A stretch of DNA of 64,000 bases from Amycolatopsis umgeniensis. Its GTDB lineage: Bacteria; Actinomycetota; Actinomycetes; Mycobacteriales; Pseudonocardiaceae. The notes under the pieces were generated by a model. That model saw nothing but the letters and a program-made list of their open reading frames with translations, searched no databases and had not been told where the DNA came from. A program made the translations under genes and the position numbers. The stretch is taken from the NCBI RefSeq assembly GCF_014205155.1, contig NZ_JACHMX010000001.1:3100001-3164000 (forward strand), given 5' to 3'. Below are positions 26,908 through 35,661 of this stretch, one piece after another. Every line of letters starts with the position of its first letter. The stretch's first letter is position 1.

Positions 26908-27137
26908 GCAAACCCGGTGGCGAGACCGCCGAACTCGGCTACGAGCAGGCCCGCGACAGGCTGGTCGAGGTCGTCCGCGAGCTCGAGGCGGGCGGACTGT
27001 CCCTGGAACAGTCGCTCGCCCTGTGGGAGAAGGGCGAGCAGCTGGCGAAGGTCTGCGAGCACCATCTCGAAGGCGCGCGCGAGCGGATCGAGGCCGCGTT
27101 GTCGTCGGTCGAGGACGAGCCTGGCAACGGTCAGTGA
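26904..27137 (+). CDS. xseB: Exodeoxyribonuclease VII small subunit
   Basis: 77-aa helical subunit of Exo[23 protein letters not shown] and [20 protein letters not shown] (residues ~10-55) match the family motif, followed by a helix [19 protein letters not shown] at 26904 overlaps the stop of the preceding 133-aa gene, with GAAGGAAG upstream. Last gene of the overlapping operon; glpX starts 84 bases later. Confidence 0.95.
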   Translation: MSKPGGETAELGYEQARDRLVEVVRELEAGGLSLEQSLALWEKGEQLAKVCEHHLEGARERIEAALSSVEDEPGNGQ

Positions 27138-27221
27138 CGTTCACCATGCTCTTGAGCCACCGAACCACCGTGGGTATCTGAGAGACTGAGACCCCGCCGA
27201 GTTCCTGACCCGGGAGGCCTC

Positions 27222-28292
27222 ATGCCCACCCCCACCTCGTCCGCCAGCTCTTCCCGACGCCGTGAAGCGCCCGATCGCAACCTCGCGATGGAACTGGTCC
27301 GCGTGACCGAAGCCGCCGCGATGGCCGCGGGCCGCTGGGTGGGGCGCGGGGACAAGATCGGCGGCGACGGCGCCGCCGTGGACGCGATGCGCCAGCTGGT
27401 CTCGACGGTGTCGATGCGCGGTGTCGTCGTCATCGGCGAGGGCGAGAAGGACGAAGCCCCGATGCTGTTCAACGGGGAAGAGGTAGGTAACGGCGACGGG
27501 CCGGACTGCGACGTCGCGGTCGACCCGGTCGACGGGACGACCCTGATGGCCAAGGGCATGCCGAACGCGCTGGCCGTGCTCGCGGTCGCCGAACGCGGCG
27601 CGATGTTCGACCCGTCCGCGGTCTTCTACATGGAGAAGCTCGCCGTCGGACCGGACGCCGCGGGCAAGGTCGACCTCGCCGCCCCGGTCGCGGAGAACAT
27701 CCGCCGGGTCGCGAAGGCCAAGAACTCCAGCGTTTCCGACGTCACCGTGTGCATCCTCGACAGGCCGCGTCACGAGCAGCTGATCAAGGAGGTCCGCGAG
27801 GCGGGCGCCCGGATCAGGTTCATCTCCGACGGCGACGTCGCGGGCGCGATAGCCGCGGCCCGGCCGAGCACCGGTGTCGACATGCTGCTCGGCATCGGCG
27901 GCACCCCCGAAGGCATCATCGCGGCCTGCGCGATGAAGTGCCTCGGCGGCGAACTCCAAGGCCGTCTGTGGCCGAAGGACGACGCGGAGCGCGAGAAGGC
28001 GCTGGCCGCGGGCCACGACCTCGACCGCGTGCTCGGCAACGACGATCTCGTCCGCGGCGACAACGTGTTCTTCTGCGCCACCGGCGTCACCGACGGCGAC
28101 CTGCTGCGCGGCGTCCACTACCGCGCGGGCGGCGCGACCACCCAGTCGATCGTGATGCGTTCGAAGTCCGGCACGGTCCGGATGATCGACGGCTACCACC
28201 GGCTGACCAAGCTCCGCTCGTATTCGTCCGTCAACTTCGACGGGCACCTCGACGATTCACTGGAAGACGACGTCGTTCCCCCGCTCCCCTAA
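27222..28292 (+). CDS. glpX: Class II fructose-1,6-bisphosphatase
   Basis: 356-aa Mg-dependent phosphatase of gluconeogenesis. Metal and phosphate residues are visible in [39 protein letters not shown] (Asp101 region) and [20 protein letters not shown]. There is a short Ser/Thr-rich N-terminal extension before [18 protein letters not shown] at 27222 with GGGAGG upstream. As in mycobacteria it stands just before fumarase, here separated by a protease and a flavoprotein gene. Confidence 0.97.
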   Translation: MPTPTSSASSSRRREAPDRNLAMELVRVTEAAAMAAGRWVGRGDKIGGDGAAVDAMRQLVSTVSMRGVVVIGEGEKDEAPMLFNGEEVGNGDGPDCDVAVDPVDGTTLMAKGMPNALAVLAVAERGAMFDPSAVFYMEKLAVGPDAAGKVDLAAPVAENIRRVAKAKNSSVSDVTVCILDRPRHEQLIKEVREAGARIRFISDGDVAGAIAAARPSTGVDMLLGIGGTPEGIIAACAMKCLGGELQGRLWPKDDAEREKALAAGHDLDRVLGNDDLVRGDNVFFCATGVTDGDLLRGVHYRAGGATTQSIVMRSKSGTVRMIDGYHRLTKLRSYSSVNFDGHLDDSLEDDVVPPLP

Positions 28293-28301
28293 GGAGAATC
28301 C

Positions 28302-29063
28302 GTGCTCAAGCGCGTGCTCGTGGTCCTGCTCGCGGCGATGGTCCTCACGCCGGTCGGGCAGGCCACGGGCGCGGGCGACCTCGTCGGCGGCAGAGAGGCC
28401 GACGAGCCGTATCCGTTCATCGCTTCCCTGCATTCGGCCTCCGGCAAGGCTTTCTGCGCCGGCGCGCTGATCATGGCGGACTGGCTGGTGACGGCCGGGC
28501 ACTGTGTCGAGGGCAAGAACCCGGCGAATCTGAGCGTGCGGGTCGGCAGCAACGACAACACGCAAGGCGGCGAGATCGCGAAGCCCGCCGAGATCGTCGT
28601 GAACCCGTCTTACAACCCCGCGCCCGAGCACGCGGGCGGCGATCTCGCCCTCGTCCGGCTGGCCGCTCCGGTGAAGACGGCGCCCGTCCCGCTCGGTGCC
28701 GTCGTGGCACCGGGGACGCCGACGCGACTGCTCGGCTGGGGCCAGACGTGCCCGACTTCGGGCTGCGACAAGGGCACGGCGAAGCTGCAGCAACTCGACA
28801 CGAAGATCGTCGAAGGCGTGCGCTGCACCGCGAAGTTCAACGGCGCCGTCGAATTGTGCACCGACAACCCCGACGGGAAGTCGGGTTCGTGCTACGGCGA
28901 TTCCGGGGGGCCCGAAGTCGCCAAGGTCGACGGGAAATGGGTGCTGCTGGGCACGATCAGCCGCCCGGGCAACGCCGACCCGGTGTGCGCGACTTCGCCG
29001 TCGATCGCGACTTCGGTGGTGGCCTACGCGCAATGGATCGCGGAGAAGACCACCACCACCTGA
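28302..29063 (+). CDS. Secreted trypsin-like serine protease (S1A)
   Basis: 253-aa chymotrypsin-fold protease. The signal peptide MLKRVLVVLLAAMVLTPVGQ ends near TGAGD. The catalytic triad is in VTAGHCVEG (His), GGDLALVRL (Asp) and GSCYGDSGGPEVAKV (Ser). Paired cysteines near His and Ser and in CPTSGCDK fit the S1A disulphides. The bases before the start (AAGGAGAATCC) form a good ribosome site for the GTG at 28302, only 9 bases after the glpX stop, so the two may be co-transcribed despite unrelated roles. It looks like a general extracellular protease. Confidence 0.93.
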   Translation: MLKRVLVVLLAAMVLTPVGQATGAGDLVGGREADEPYPFIASLHSASGKAFCAGALIMADWLVTAGHCVEGKNPANLSVRVGSNDNTQGGEIAKPAEIVVNPSYNPAPEHAGGDLALVRLAAPVKTAPVPLGAVVAPGTPTRLLGWGQTCPTSGCDKGTAKLQQLDTKIVEGVRCTAKFNGAVELCTDNPDGKSGSCYGDSGGPEVAKVDGKWVLLGTISRPGNADPVCATSPSIATSVVAYAQWIAEKTTTT

Positions 29064-29066
29064 CGT

Positions 29067-30056
29067 CTACTCCGCGTTGCTCGAGTGCCCGGGGAACAGA
29101 TGCGCTTCCGGGTTCAAGGCCACCGCGATGTTGTTGACCGCCGTCGCCGCCTCCCCGAATCCGGTCGCGATCAGCTTCACCTTCCCCGGATACGCCGAGA
29201 CGTCGCCCGCCGCGTAGACCCGCTCCCGCGCCGTCGCCATGGTCGAGTCGACGGCGATCGCGCGGTGGTCGATCCGCAGTCCCCAGCTTTCGATCGGCCC
29301 GAGGTCGGCGGTGAAGCCGAGCGCGGCGACCACCGCGTCGGCGGGCAGCACCTCGGGTTCGGCGCCCTTGACCTGGATCTCGACCTCGGCCAGCGCGCCG
29401 TCGCGGTCGAGGAACCGGGTGACCTCGGCGTCGGTGACGATCCGCACGCCGAGTTCGCGCGCCTGCCGGACGATGGATTCGGCCGCGCGGAACCGCGCGC
29501 GGCGGTGCACGAGGGTGACGCTCGCGGCGACCGGATGCAGGGCGAGCACCCAGTCGAACGCCGAGTCCCCGCCGCCGACGACGACCACGTGCTGGCCCGC
29601 GTGCGCTTGCAGGGCCGGCACGAAATGGACCATGCCGCGGCCGAGCCAGCCGTCACCGGCGGGCAGCGGACGCGGGGTGAATTCGCCGATCCCGGCGGTG
29701 ATCAGCACCGCCCCGGCACGCAGGACCTGTCCGCCGTCGAGCGTGATGGTGATGCCGCCCTCGACACTTTCGAGTTTCTCCGCCTTGCGCCCGAGCAGAT
29801 AGACGGGCTTCCACGGCGCCGCCTGATCGAGCAGGCCCTGCACCAGATCGCGGCCACGGACCTCGGCGAATCCGCCGACGTCGTAGATCATCTTTTCGGG
29901 GTACATCGCGGTGACCTGTCCACCCGCCTCCGGCAGTGAATCCACGACGGCCATCGAAAGGCCGCGGAATCCCGCGTAGTAGGCGGCGAACAGACCCGTC
30001 GGACCGGCCCCGATGATGACGAGGTCGTACGACGTTTCCCCAGCGGACTCGCTCAT
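29067..30056 (-). CDS. Ferredoxin-NADP reductase-like flavoprotein (thioredoxin reductase type)
   Basis: 329-aa FAD/NAD(P)-dependent oxidoreductase. The FAD-binding GxGxxG is DLVIIGAGPTGLFAAYYAG (residues ~11-29); the NADP-binding GxGxxA-like turn is VVVVGGGDSAFDWVLAL. No CxxC redox pair lies between them, which separates it from true thioredoxin reductases. PEAGGQVTAMYPEKMIYDVG and the C-terminal VYAAGDVSAYPGKVKLIATG are diagnostic of type II ferredoxin/flavodoxin-NADP reductases. ATG at 30056 with GGGAGAG upstream. Its ferredoxin partner is not in the window. It is divergent from fumC. Confidence 0.87.
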   Translation of the reverse strand: MSESAGETSYDLVIIGAGPTGLFAAYYAGFRGLSMAVVDSLPEAGGQVTAMYPEKMIYDVGGFAEVRGRDLVQGLLDQAAPWKPVYLLGRKAEKLESVEGGITITLDGGQVLRAGAVLITAGIGEFTPRPLPAGDGWLGRGMVHFVPALQAHAGQHVVVVGGGDSAFDWVLALHPVAASVTLVHRRARFRAAESIVRQARELGVRIVTDAEVTRFLDRDGALAEVEIQVKGAEPEVLPADAVVAALGFTADLGPIESWGLRIDHRAIAVDSTMATARERVYAAGDVSAYPGKVKLIATGFGEAATAVNNIAVALNPEAHLFPGHSSNAE

Positions 30057-30169
30057 TCGGCACTCTCCCGGCCGGTGGTGGGCGGCGTGATCGAGAACAC
30101 ACTCGATCCTAGCCCTCGCGTGCCGAAAGACACGGAGCGCGCCAGGAGCCACTGCGCGAAACTTGAGGC

Positions 30170-31567
30170 ATGGCTGAACAGGAATACCGGATCGAACACG
30201 ACACCATGGGTGAGGTGCGCGTCCCCGTCGACGCCCTCTACCGCGCGCAGACGCAGCGCGCCGTCGAGAACTTCCCGATCTCCGGCCGGGGCCTGGAACG
30301 CGCCCAGATCCGCGCGCTCGGCCTGCTGAAGGCCGCCGCGGCGCGGGTCAACGCGCGGCTCGGCGTGCTGGACGCCGACGTCGCCGAGGCCATCGCGAAG
30401 GCCGCCGACGAGGTCGCCGAAGGCGAGCACGACGCGCACTTCCCGATCGACGTATTCCAGACCGGCTCCGGGACCTCGTCGAACATGAACGCCAACGAGG
30501 TGATCGCGACGCTCGCGTCGAGGGCGCTGGGCCGCGACGTCCACCCGAACGACCACGTCAACGCTTCGCAGTCTTCGAACGACACCTTCCCGACGACGAT
30601 CCACGTCGCCGCGACCGAGGCCGTCCTCTCCGACGTGGTCCCGGCGCTGGAGTACCTGGCGGCCGCGATCGAGACGCGCGCGGCCGAATGGACGGACATC
30701 GTGAAGTCCGGCCGCACGCATCTGATGGACGCCGTCCCGATCACCTTCGGCCAGGAGGCGGGCGCGTGGGCGTCACAGGTCCGCTTCGGTGTCGAACGGT
30801 TGAAATCGGGCCTGCCGCGACTCGGTGAACTGCCGATCGGCGGTACCGCGGTCGGATCCGGGCTGAACGCGCCCGAGGGCTTCGGCTCGGCCGTTTCGCA
30901 GGAACTCGCTTCGGTGACCGGCCTTCCGCTGACCGAGGCGCGTGACCACTTCGAGGCGCAGGCGACGCAGGACAGCGTCGTCGAGACATCCGGACATCTG
31001 CGCACGGTCGCGGTGTCGCTGAACAAGATCGCGAACGACCTGCGGTGGCTGGGTTCCGGCCCGCGCACCGGGCTCGCCGAACTCGCGCTGCCGGATCTGC
31101 AGCCGGGTTCGTCGATCATGCCGGGCAAGGTGAACCCGGTGATCCCGGAGGCGACGCTGCAGGTGGTCGCGCAGGTGATCGGGAACGACGCGGCGGTCGC
31201 CTTCGCGGGCGCGGCGGGCAACTTCCAGCTCAACGTGAACCTGCCGGTGATCGCACGCAACGTGCTCGAATCGGCGCGGCTGCTCGCGGCGGTCTCGCGA
31301 CTGCTGGCGGACAAGGTGTTCGCGGGCGTGACGGTGAACGCCGACCGCGCACGCGAGTACGCCGAGGGTTCGCCGTCGATCGTGACGCCGCTGAACAAAT
31401 ACATCGGCTACGAAGAGGCCGCCGCGATCGCGAAACTGGCGCTCAAGGAGCTGAAGACGATCCGCGAGGTCGTGATCGAACGCGGTCACGTCGCGAACGG
31501 CAAGCTCACCGAAGCACAGCTGGACGAAGCCCTCGACGTGCTCCGCATGGCGCGCGGCGGCCGCTAA
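30170..31567 (+). CDS. fumC: Class II fumarate hydratase
   Basis: 465-aa homotetrameric TCA-cycle enzyme converting fumarate and L-malate. Active-site segments: [51 protein letters not shown] and the signature [12 protein letters not shown] (~residue 313). ATG at 30170; length normal. It overlaps the convergent TetR gene by 4 bases at the 3' ends. Confidence 0.97.
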   Translation: MAEQEYRIEHDTMGEVRVPVDALYRAQTQRAVENFPISGRGLERAQIRALGLLKAAAARVNARLGVLDADVAEAIAKAADEVAEGEHDAHFPIDVFQTGSGTSSNMNANEVIATLASRALGRDVHPNDHVNASQSSNDTFPTTIHVAATEAVLSDVVPALEYLAAAIETRAAEWTDIVKSGRTHLMDAVPITFGQEAGAWASQVRFGVERLKSGLPRLGELPIGGTAVGSGLNAPEGFGSAVSQELASVTGLPLTEARDHFEAQATQDSVVETSGHLRTVAVSLNKIANDLRWLGSGPRTGLAELALPDLQPGSSIMPGKVNPVIPEATLQVVAQVIGNDAAVAFAGAAGNFQLNVNLPVIARNVLESARLLAAVSRLLADKVFAGVTVNADRAREYAEGSPSIVTPLNKYIGYEEAAAIAKLALKELKTIREVVIERGHVANGKLTEAQLDEALDVLRMARGGR

Positions 31568-32145
31568 GCGCCGAGAGCGGCCACGGCCGCGTGCAGCGGC
31601 GAGGCGAGCGAAGCCGCCAGCCCGCCCGAAGGCGGTGTCTCGGTGAACAGGTGCAGCCACGTCAGCACCGGCCCGAGCAGGATCGCGTGCACGAGAGCCG
31701 GATCGGGCCGTCGCGAGAGTTCCCCTCTCGCGACGGCCCTTTCCAGCATCAAGACCAGATATCCGCGTTCGCGCCCGAGGAACACCTCGCCGAACCGCGC
31801 TTCCAGCGCCGGATCCGCCCGGACGTCGGCGAGCAGCGACGGCAGCGCCTGCCGCAGTTCCACACCGTCCAAAGAGGACTCGATCACCGTGAGGACCGCA
31901 GCCACGTCACCCAGCAGCGAGCCGGTGTCCTCCGGCGGTTCGAGCTCGACGGGATGGATCACCGCGGCGAACACGAGTTCCGCCTTCGACCGCCACCGCC
32001 GGTACACCGCGGCCTTCCCGACCCCCGCCCGCGCCGCGACCGCGTCGATCGTGCAGCGCTGGTACCCGGTTTCGGTCAGCAGCGCCCGCACGGCGACGCG
32101 GACAGCGTCGTCGATTCCCTCTTCCCTCGGCCTGCCTCTCACCAT
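31564..32145 (-). CDS. TetR-family regulator
   Basis: 193-aa repressor-type protein. The helix-turn-helix is in [20 protein letters not shown], followed by [16 protein letters not shown] (residues ~30-65), then an all-helical ligand-binding domain. ATG at 32145 ([10 protein letters not shown]). It is divergent from the SRPBCC gene across 43 bases that contain ACTGACAGT (32162-32170), a short perfect palindrome and possible operator. The ligand is unknown. Confidence 0.88.
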   Translation of the reverse strand: MVRGRPREEGIDDAVRVAVRALLTETGYQRCTIDAVAARAGVGKAAVYRRWRSKAELVFAAVIHPVELEPPEDTGSLLGDVAAVLTVIESSLDGVELRQALPSLLADVRADPALEARFGEVFLGRERGYLVLMLERAVARGELSRRPDPALVHAILLGPVLTWLHLFTETPPSGGLAASLASPLHAAVAALGA

Positions 32146-32188
32146 GCACCCAGTTTACGAGACTGACAGTTCCGTATATCGTCCGGGT

Positions 32189-32644
32189 ATGACCTGGACC
32201 AGAACGTCCCGCGAGATCCTCCCGTGCCCGCCGTCCGCGATCTGGCCGTTCCTGGCCGACTTCACCCGATGGCCCGACTGGGATCCCGACCTCACCGGCG
32301 CCGAACCGCACGGCCCCGCGGCGGTGGGGACGACCGGTTTCCTCGTACCGAACGGATTCCGCGGCCGCGTGCACTCACGGGTCGCCGAGCCGTTCACGAT
32401 CACTTCCCTGGTCCAAGACCGCGAGATCGCCATCCGCCAGCCGATTCCCTTCGGTGCCATGGATCTCGCGCTGACCGTGACCGCGGTCGACGGCGGGACG
32501 GAGTTCGTCCAGGAGATCACGCTCACCGGACCGATGCGCGCGGTCATGGTCGCGGTCATCGGCGGCGACGTCGTGAAACACTTCGGCCTCAAGTGCGCCA
32601 GGCTCGCCGAACTCGCGGCGGCGCAAGCCGATCACGACGCCTGA
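32189..32644 (+). CDS. SRPBCC (START-like) domain protein
   Basis: 151-aa protein of the Bet v 1/START-like fold, which binds hydrophobic ligands. It starts MTWTRTSREILPCPPSAIWP, then FLADFTRWPDWDPDLTGAEP and, later, GGTEFVQEITLTGPMRAVMV, the usual polyketide-cyclase-like pattern ending in a long C-terminal helix. ATG at 32189. The last 270 bases lie opposite the coding 3' end of the EamA transporter gene. It is probably controlled by the divergent TetR protein. Confidence 0.82.
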   Translation: MTWTRTSREILPCPPSAIWPFLADFTRWPDWDPDLTGAEPHGPAAVGTTGFLVPNGFRGRVHSRVAEPFTITSLVQDREIAIRQPIPFGAMDLALTVTAVDGGTEFVQEITLTGPMRAVMVAVIGGDVVKHFGLKCARLAELAAAQADHDA

Positions 32645-33472
32645 AGACACCAACGCGATCCCGATCACCTGGGAGAGGCGGAAATCCTGCATTCCCAGCA
32701 GGAGCGAGACGCCGAGCCCGGAGACCGGCATCAGCCCCACGAGCACCCCGGCCCTGTCCGCGCCCAGCACCGAAACCGCCGAGTACCAGAGAAGAAACGC
32801 GATCGCCGTGACGACGACCGTCAGATAGCCGAGCGCGATCAGTTCACGCCCGTCCGGCCACGCCCAGGCGCCGGACGGGTCGGCGATCGTGCCGACGACC
32901 GCGCCGCCGATGCCCGCGGCGCAACAACTCCAGGTCGCTGTCGCCAAGGGCCCGAGCCTCTCGAGCACACCGACGGCGAGCAGGGTGAACAGCGCTTCGC
33001 AGATCATCGCCAGCGCCGCGAGCACCAGCCCCTGCCAGCGCGCGGCCCCGCCGCCGGACAGCACGGCGATCCCGAGTCCGGCGAGCACCGCCCCCGTCAC
33101 CGGCGCCCACGATGGGCGCTTGCCTTTCGCCAGTGGGCCGACGAGCGCGAGTACGAGCGGCGTGCCACCGAGGAACGCGGCGACCAGACCGGGTTCGGCG
33201 TACCGCTGCGCGAACAGCAGGCACGCCTGGAACCCGATCATCCCGGTCGCCGCGAGGGCGATCAGCGACGGCAGATCACGCGGGCCGGGCCGCGGCAAGG
33301 GCCGTCCGCGCAACCGCGCCCACGCCAGCAGGAGCACCCCCGCCAGCGCGTACCGCAGCGCCTGTCCGGTGATCACCGGGTAACCGTCGAGCATTCCCGT
33401 CACCGGCACGGACGCGCCGACGATCAGCACCCCCAGTACGCCGATCGTCACACTTCTTCGTTCGCTGTCCAT
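32375..33472 (-). CDS. EamA/DMT-family transporter with antisense-derived C-terminal tail
   Basis: 365-aa protein. Residues ~1-285 are a ten-helix drug/metabolite transporter with two EamA repeats (for example YPVITGQALRYALAGVLLLA and VVTAIAFLLWYSAVSVLGAD). The transporter ends where normal family members end, at GVVIGLRRREFGEPG. The frame then runs on for about 80 hydrophilic residues rich in Asp, Arg and His, and all of that tail is read antisense through the SRPBCC gene. The likely explanation is loss of the original stop codon. ATG at 33472 with GTGGAG upstream. The substrate is unknown. Confidence 0.85.
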   Translation of the reverse strand: MDSERRSVTIGVLGVLIVGASVPVTGMLDGYPVITGQALRYALAGVLLLAWARLRGRPLPRPGPRDLPSLIALAATGMIGFQACLLFAQRYAEPGLVAAFLGGTPLVLALVGPLAKGKRPSWAPVTGAVLAGLGIAVLSGGGAARWQGLVLAALAMICEALFTLLAVGVLERLGPLATATWSCCAAGIGGAVVGTIADPSGAWAWPDGRELIALGYLTVVVTAIAFLLWYSAVSVLGADRAGVLVGLMPVSGLGVSLLLGMQDFRLSQVIGIALVSSGVVIGLRRREFGEPGALEAEVFHDVAADDRDHDRAHRSGERDLLDELRPAVDRGHGQREIHGTEGNRLADGDLAVLDQGSDRERLGDP

Positions 33473-33581
33473 GGCTCCACGATGTCGGCGAATTGGTCCG
33501 AGAGACAGAGCCAGATCATGAGTGATCGACAGGGCCATAAGTCGACGCAACCGGAAAGAGGGCCTTCTCCGTCTCTCCGGT

Positions 33582-34325
33582 ATGCGACGAGGGATCGTTT
33601 CCGTACTGCTGCTGGTGTCCGCCTGCTCGACGGCGACTCCACCGCCGTCGAGCCCGGAAACGGTGCTGTTGCGGGCGAAGACCTACGTCGGCATGCCGAG
33701 TCCGAAACCGGCCCTTGTCCCCGAATTCAGCCTCTACGGCGGCGGGCGGCTGCTCGTCCCCGGCGAAACCGTGGGATCGCTCCAGACTGTCAGCGAGAAG
33801 CGACTGGACTCTCGAGCCGTGGAGGAGGTCTACAGCGCGGCGCACAGCGCCGATCTCGACCGCGACGCGTTCCTCCCCAACAGCAACGTGCTCGACGGCT
33901 ATCTACTCGTCTTCACGTTGTACGACAAGGAAGGCAAGCGGCGCCAGGTCCGCGCCGAGAACCCGTCCGGCGAGCTCGACGACTTCCAGGAAGACCTGGC
34001 CGAGGTGGCGAAGAAAGCCGAATCCGTGCCGACGCCCTACCGGCCGACACGGATGGCCGCCGTCGGCTGGGCTTCGAGCACCCGGCCGAACTCGGAAGCA
34101 CGCCCATGGCCCTTCGCGTCCTTCGACCGCACTCCGCATGTCGACGGTGGGCTTTGTGTCGTTCTGGAGGGCGAATCCGTGCGCCAGGCCGAGGAGTTGG
34201 CCAGGTCCGCCACTCCCGCGACGCGGTGGAGGACGGCGGAGACCACCTGGCTCGTGGTGTTCCGCCCACTCCTGCCCGACGAGAGATCCTGCGACGACCT
34301 GATGGTTCCTCATGAGCCCCAGTGA
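33582..34325 (+). CDS. Putative lipoprotein, unknown function
   Basis: 247-aa exported protein. The ATG at 33582 starts MRRGIVSVLLLVSACSTATP, with a lipobox V-S-A-C (Cys near residue 15) and a following Pro/Ser linker. The globular part has no motif I recognise (LVFTLYDKEGKRRQVRAENP and GLCVVLEGESVRQAEELARS are typical stretches). An upstream ATG at 33522 would bury the signal peptide and is unlikely. It is divergent from the EamA gene. Confidence 0.75.
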   Translation: MRRGIVSVLLLVSACSTATPPPSSPETVLLRAKTYVGMPSPKPALVPEFSLYGGGRLLVPGETVGSLQTVSEKRLDSRAVEEVYSAAHSADLDRDAFLPNSNVLDGYLLVFTLYDKEGKRRQVRAENPSGELDDFQEDLAEVAKKAESVPTPYRPTRMAAVGWASSTRPNSEARPWPFASFDRTPHVDGGLCVVLEGESVRQAEELARSATPATRWRTAETTWLVVFRPLLPDERSCDDLMVPHEPQ

Positions 34326-34365
34326 GGGGCAGGGCAACGGCGCCGGGCTCGTTTTGTGGTACGTG

Positions 34366-34657
34366 CGGAGCTCGTGCCGGGTGCCGGAGTGGTCGAAGGC
34401 AGTGACCGGCGTGCCTTGATCAACTGAAGTGGCCTCGGTCCCGGTTCCTTGCCCCGCTTGCGGTACATGAAGGACCCCTTCATTGCGTCTAGCGCCGTGA
34501 AGGGGGCCTTCATGTACTTGGGAAGGTGCGAAGGTCGAGTTCCCTCGGCTGAGCCGCTGTGACTGCTGGTGCGCGTGAGGCGGACGTGGCGATCCGCAAG
34601 TCCGTGAAGGCCCCCTTCACTACCTTCAGGGTAGGCAAGGAGTCCTTCACGGACCCG
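34366..34657. repeat. Intergenic repeats: module A fragment and two GAAGG/CCTTC hairpins
   Basis: The 447-base gap 34326-34772 has no gene. 34366-34435 (ggagctcgtgc..gtgaccggcgtgccttgatcaac) resembles the bases before 49.16 kb (module A). GTACATGAAGGACCCCTTCA (34463-34482) pairs with 34498-34517 with one mismatch. GTCCGTGAAGG (34600-34610) pairs with 34644-34654 and is preceded by gtggcgatccgcaag, a phrase also found just before the 60.2-kb hairpin. One or both hairpins may end the lipoprotein transcript. The last ~110 bases before the XRE gene show only a weak promoter-like GATACT. Confidence 0.65.
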
Positions 34658-34772
34658 CACCCACGAACAACAGCAGCCAGAACCCCGTAGATGCTTCGGC
34701 TCTGACAGCCGGCTCAGCCTGGGTCTGTCAGGACCAGGCACCCACCCCGCCGGATCCGGGATACTCGTCGAC

Positions 34773-35615
34773 ATGACCGAGACGGCCGAACTGGGCGACT
34801 TCCTCAAGGCACGCAGGGCCGCGCTGGACCCGGCCGACCTCGGCCTGCCGACGGGCTTCAACCAGCGGCGGGTCGCCGGGCTGCGGCGCGAGGAGCTGGC
34901 GCAGCTGGCCGGGATCAGTGTCGACTATTACACCCGGCTGGAGCAGGGCCGGGCACGCAACGTGTCCGATTCCGTCCTCGATTCGCTGAGCCGCGCGCTG
35001 CGGTTGCACCGCGACGAGGAGACCTACCTGCGCAATCTCGCCGCCCCGAAACGCAAACGCGTCGCACGGCCGCGCGCGCAGCGGATCCGGCCGGAACTGC
35101 AGGTGATGCTGAACGCGATCCAGTCGCCGGCGTTCGTCTTCGGCCGCTACCTCGACGTGCTGGCCTGGAATTCGCTCGGGGCCGCGCTGTCCTTCGACTT
35201 CGCCGCTTGCCCGCCCGGCGAACGCAACATCCCGAAGATGTTCTTCCTCGACGAGCACGCCCGCGAGATGCACCCGGAGTGGGAAACCGTCGCGAAAGAG
35301 GTCGTGGCGAACCTGCGGGCCGAGAGCGGGAAGTACCCGGACGACCCGTACCTCGCGCAGCTGGTCGGCGAGCTCTCGCTCGGCAGCGAGGAGTTCCGGA
35401 AGCTGTGGGCGAAGCACACCGTGCGCGAGAAGGCGCACTCGTGGAAGGTGATGATCAACCCGGTCGTGGGGGAACTCCGGCTGCGCTACGAGACGCTGCG
35501 GCTGCCCGACGATCCGGATCAGGCCCTGGTGATCTACACCGCCGAGCCCGGCTCGACCAGCGAGCGGGCGCTCGCCCTGCTCGCCAGCTGGATCGCGGAT
35601 CCCGCCCACGCCTGA
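34773..35615 (+). CDS. XRE-type helix-turn-helix regulator with MmyB-like domain
   Basis: 280-aa transcription factor. The N-terminal helix-turn-helix (residues ~8-75) contains LRREELAQLAGISVDYYTRL and the characteristic EQGRARNVSDSVLDSLSRAL. The C-terminal ~190 residues (FVFGRYLDVLAWNSLGAALS, then RLRYETLRLPDDPDQALVIY) match the MmyB-like ligand-binding domain, a PAS-like fold that in relatives binds fatty acids. ATG at 34773 with no clear ribosome site; a leaderless message is possible. It may regulate an unlinked target, since the next gene is a DNA ligase. Confidence 0.88.
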   Translation: MTETAELGDFLKARRAALDPADLGLPTGFNQRRVAGLRREELAQLAGISVDYYTRLEQGRARNVSDSVLDSLSRALRLHRDEETYLRNLAAPKRKRVARPRAQRIRPELQVMLNAIQSPAFVFGRYLDVLAWNSLGAALSFDFAACPPGERNIPKMFFLDEHAREMHPEWETVAKEVVANLRAESGKYPDDPYLAQLVGELSLGSEEFRKLWAKHTVREKAHSWKVMINPVVGELRLRYETLRLPDDPDQALVIYTAEPGSTSERALALLASWIADPAHA

Positions 35616-35661
35616 ACCCGCTCGACGCGAAACTGTCGGTGCGCGGGGTCATGATGGACCC

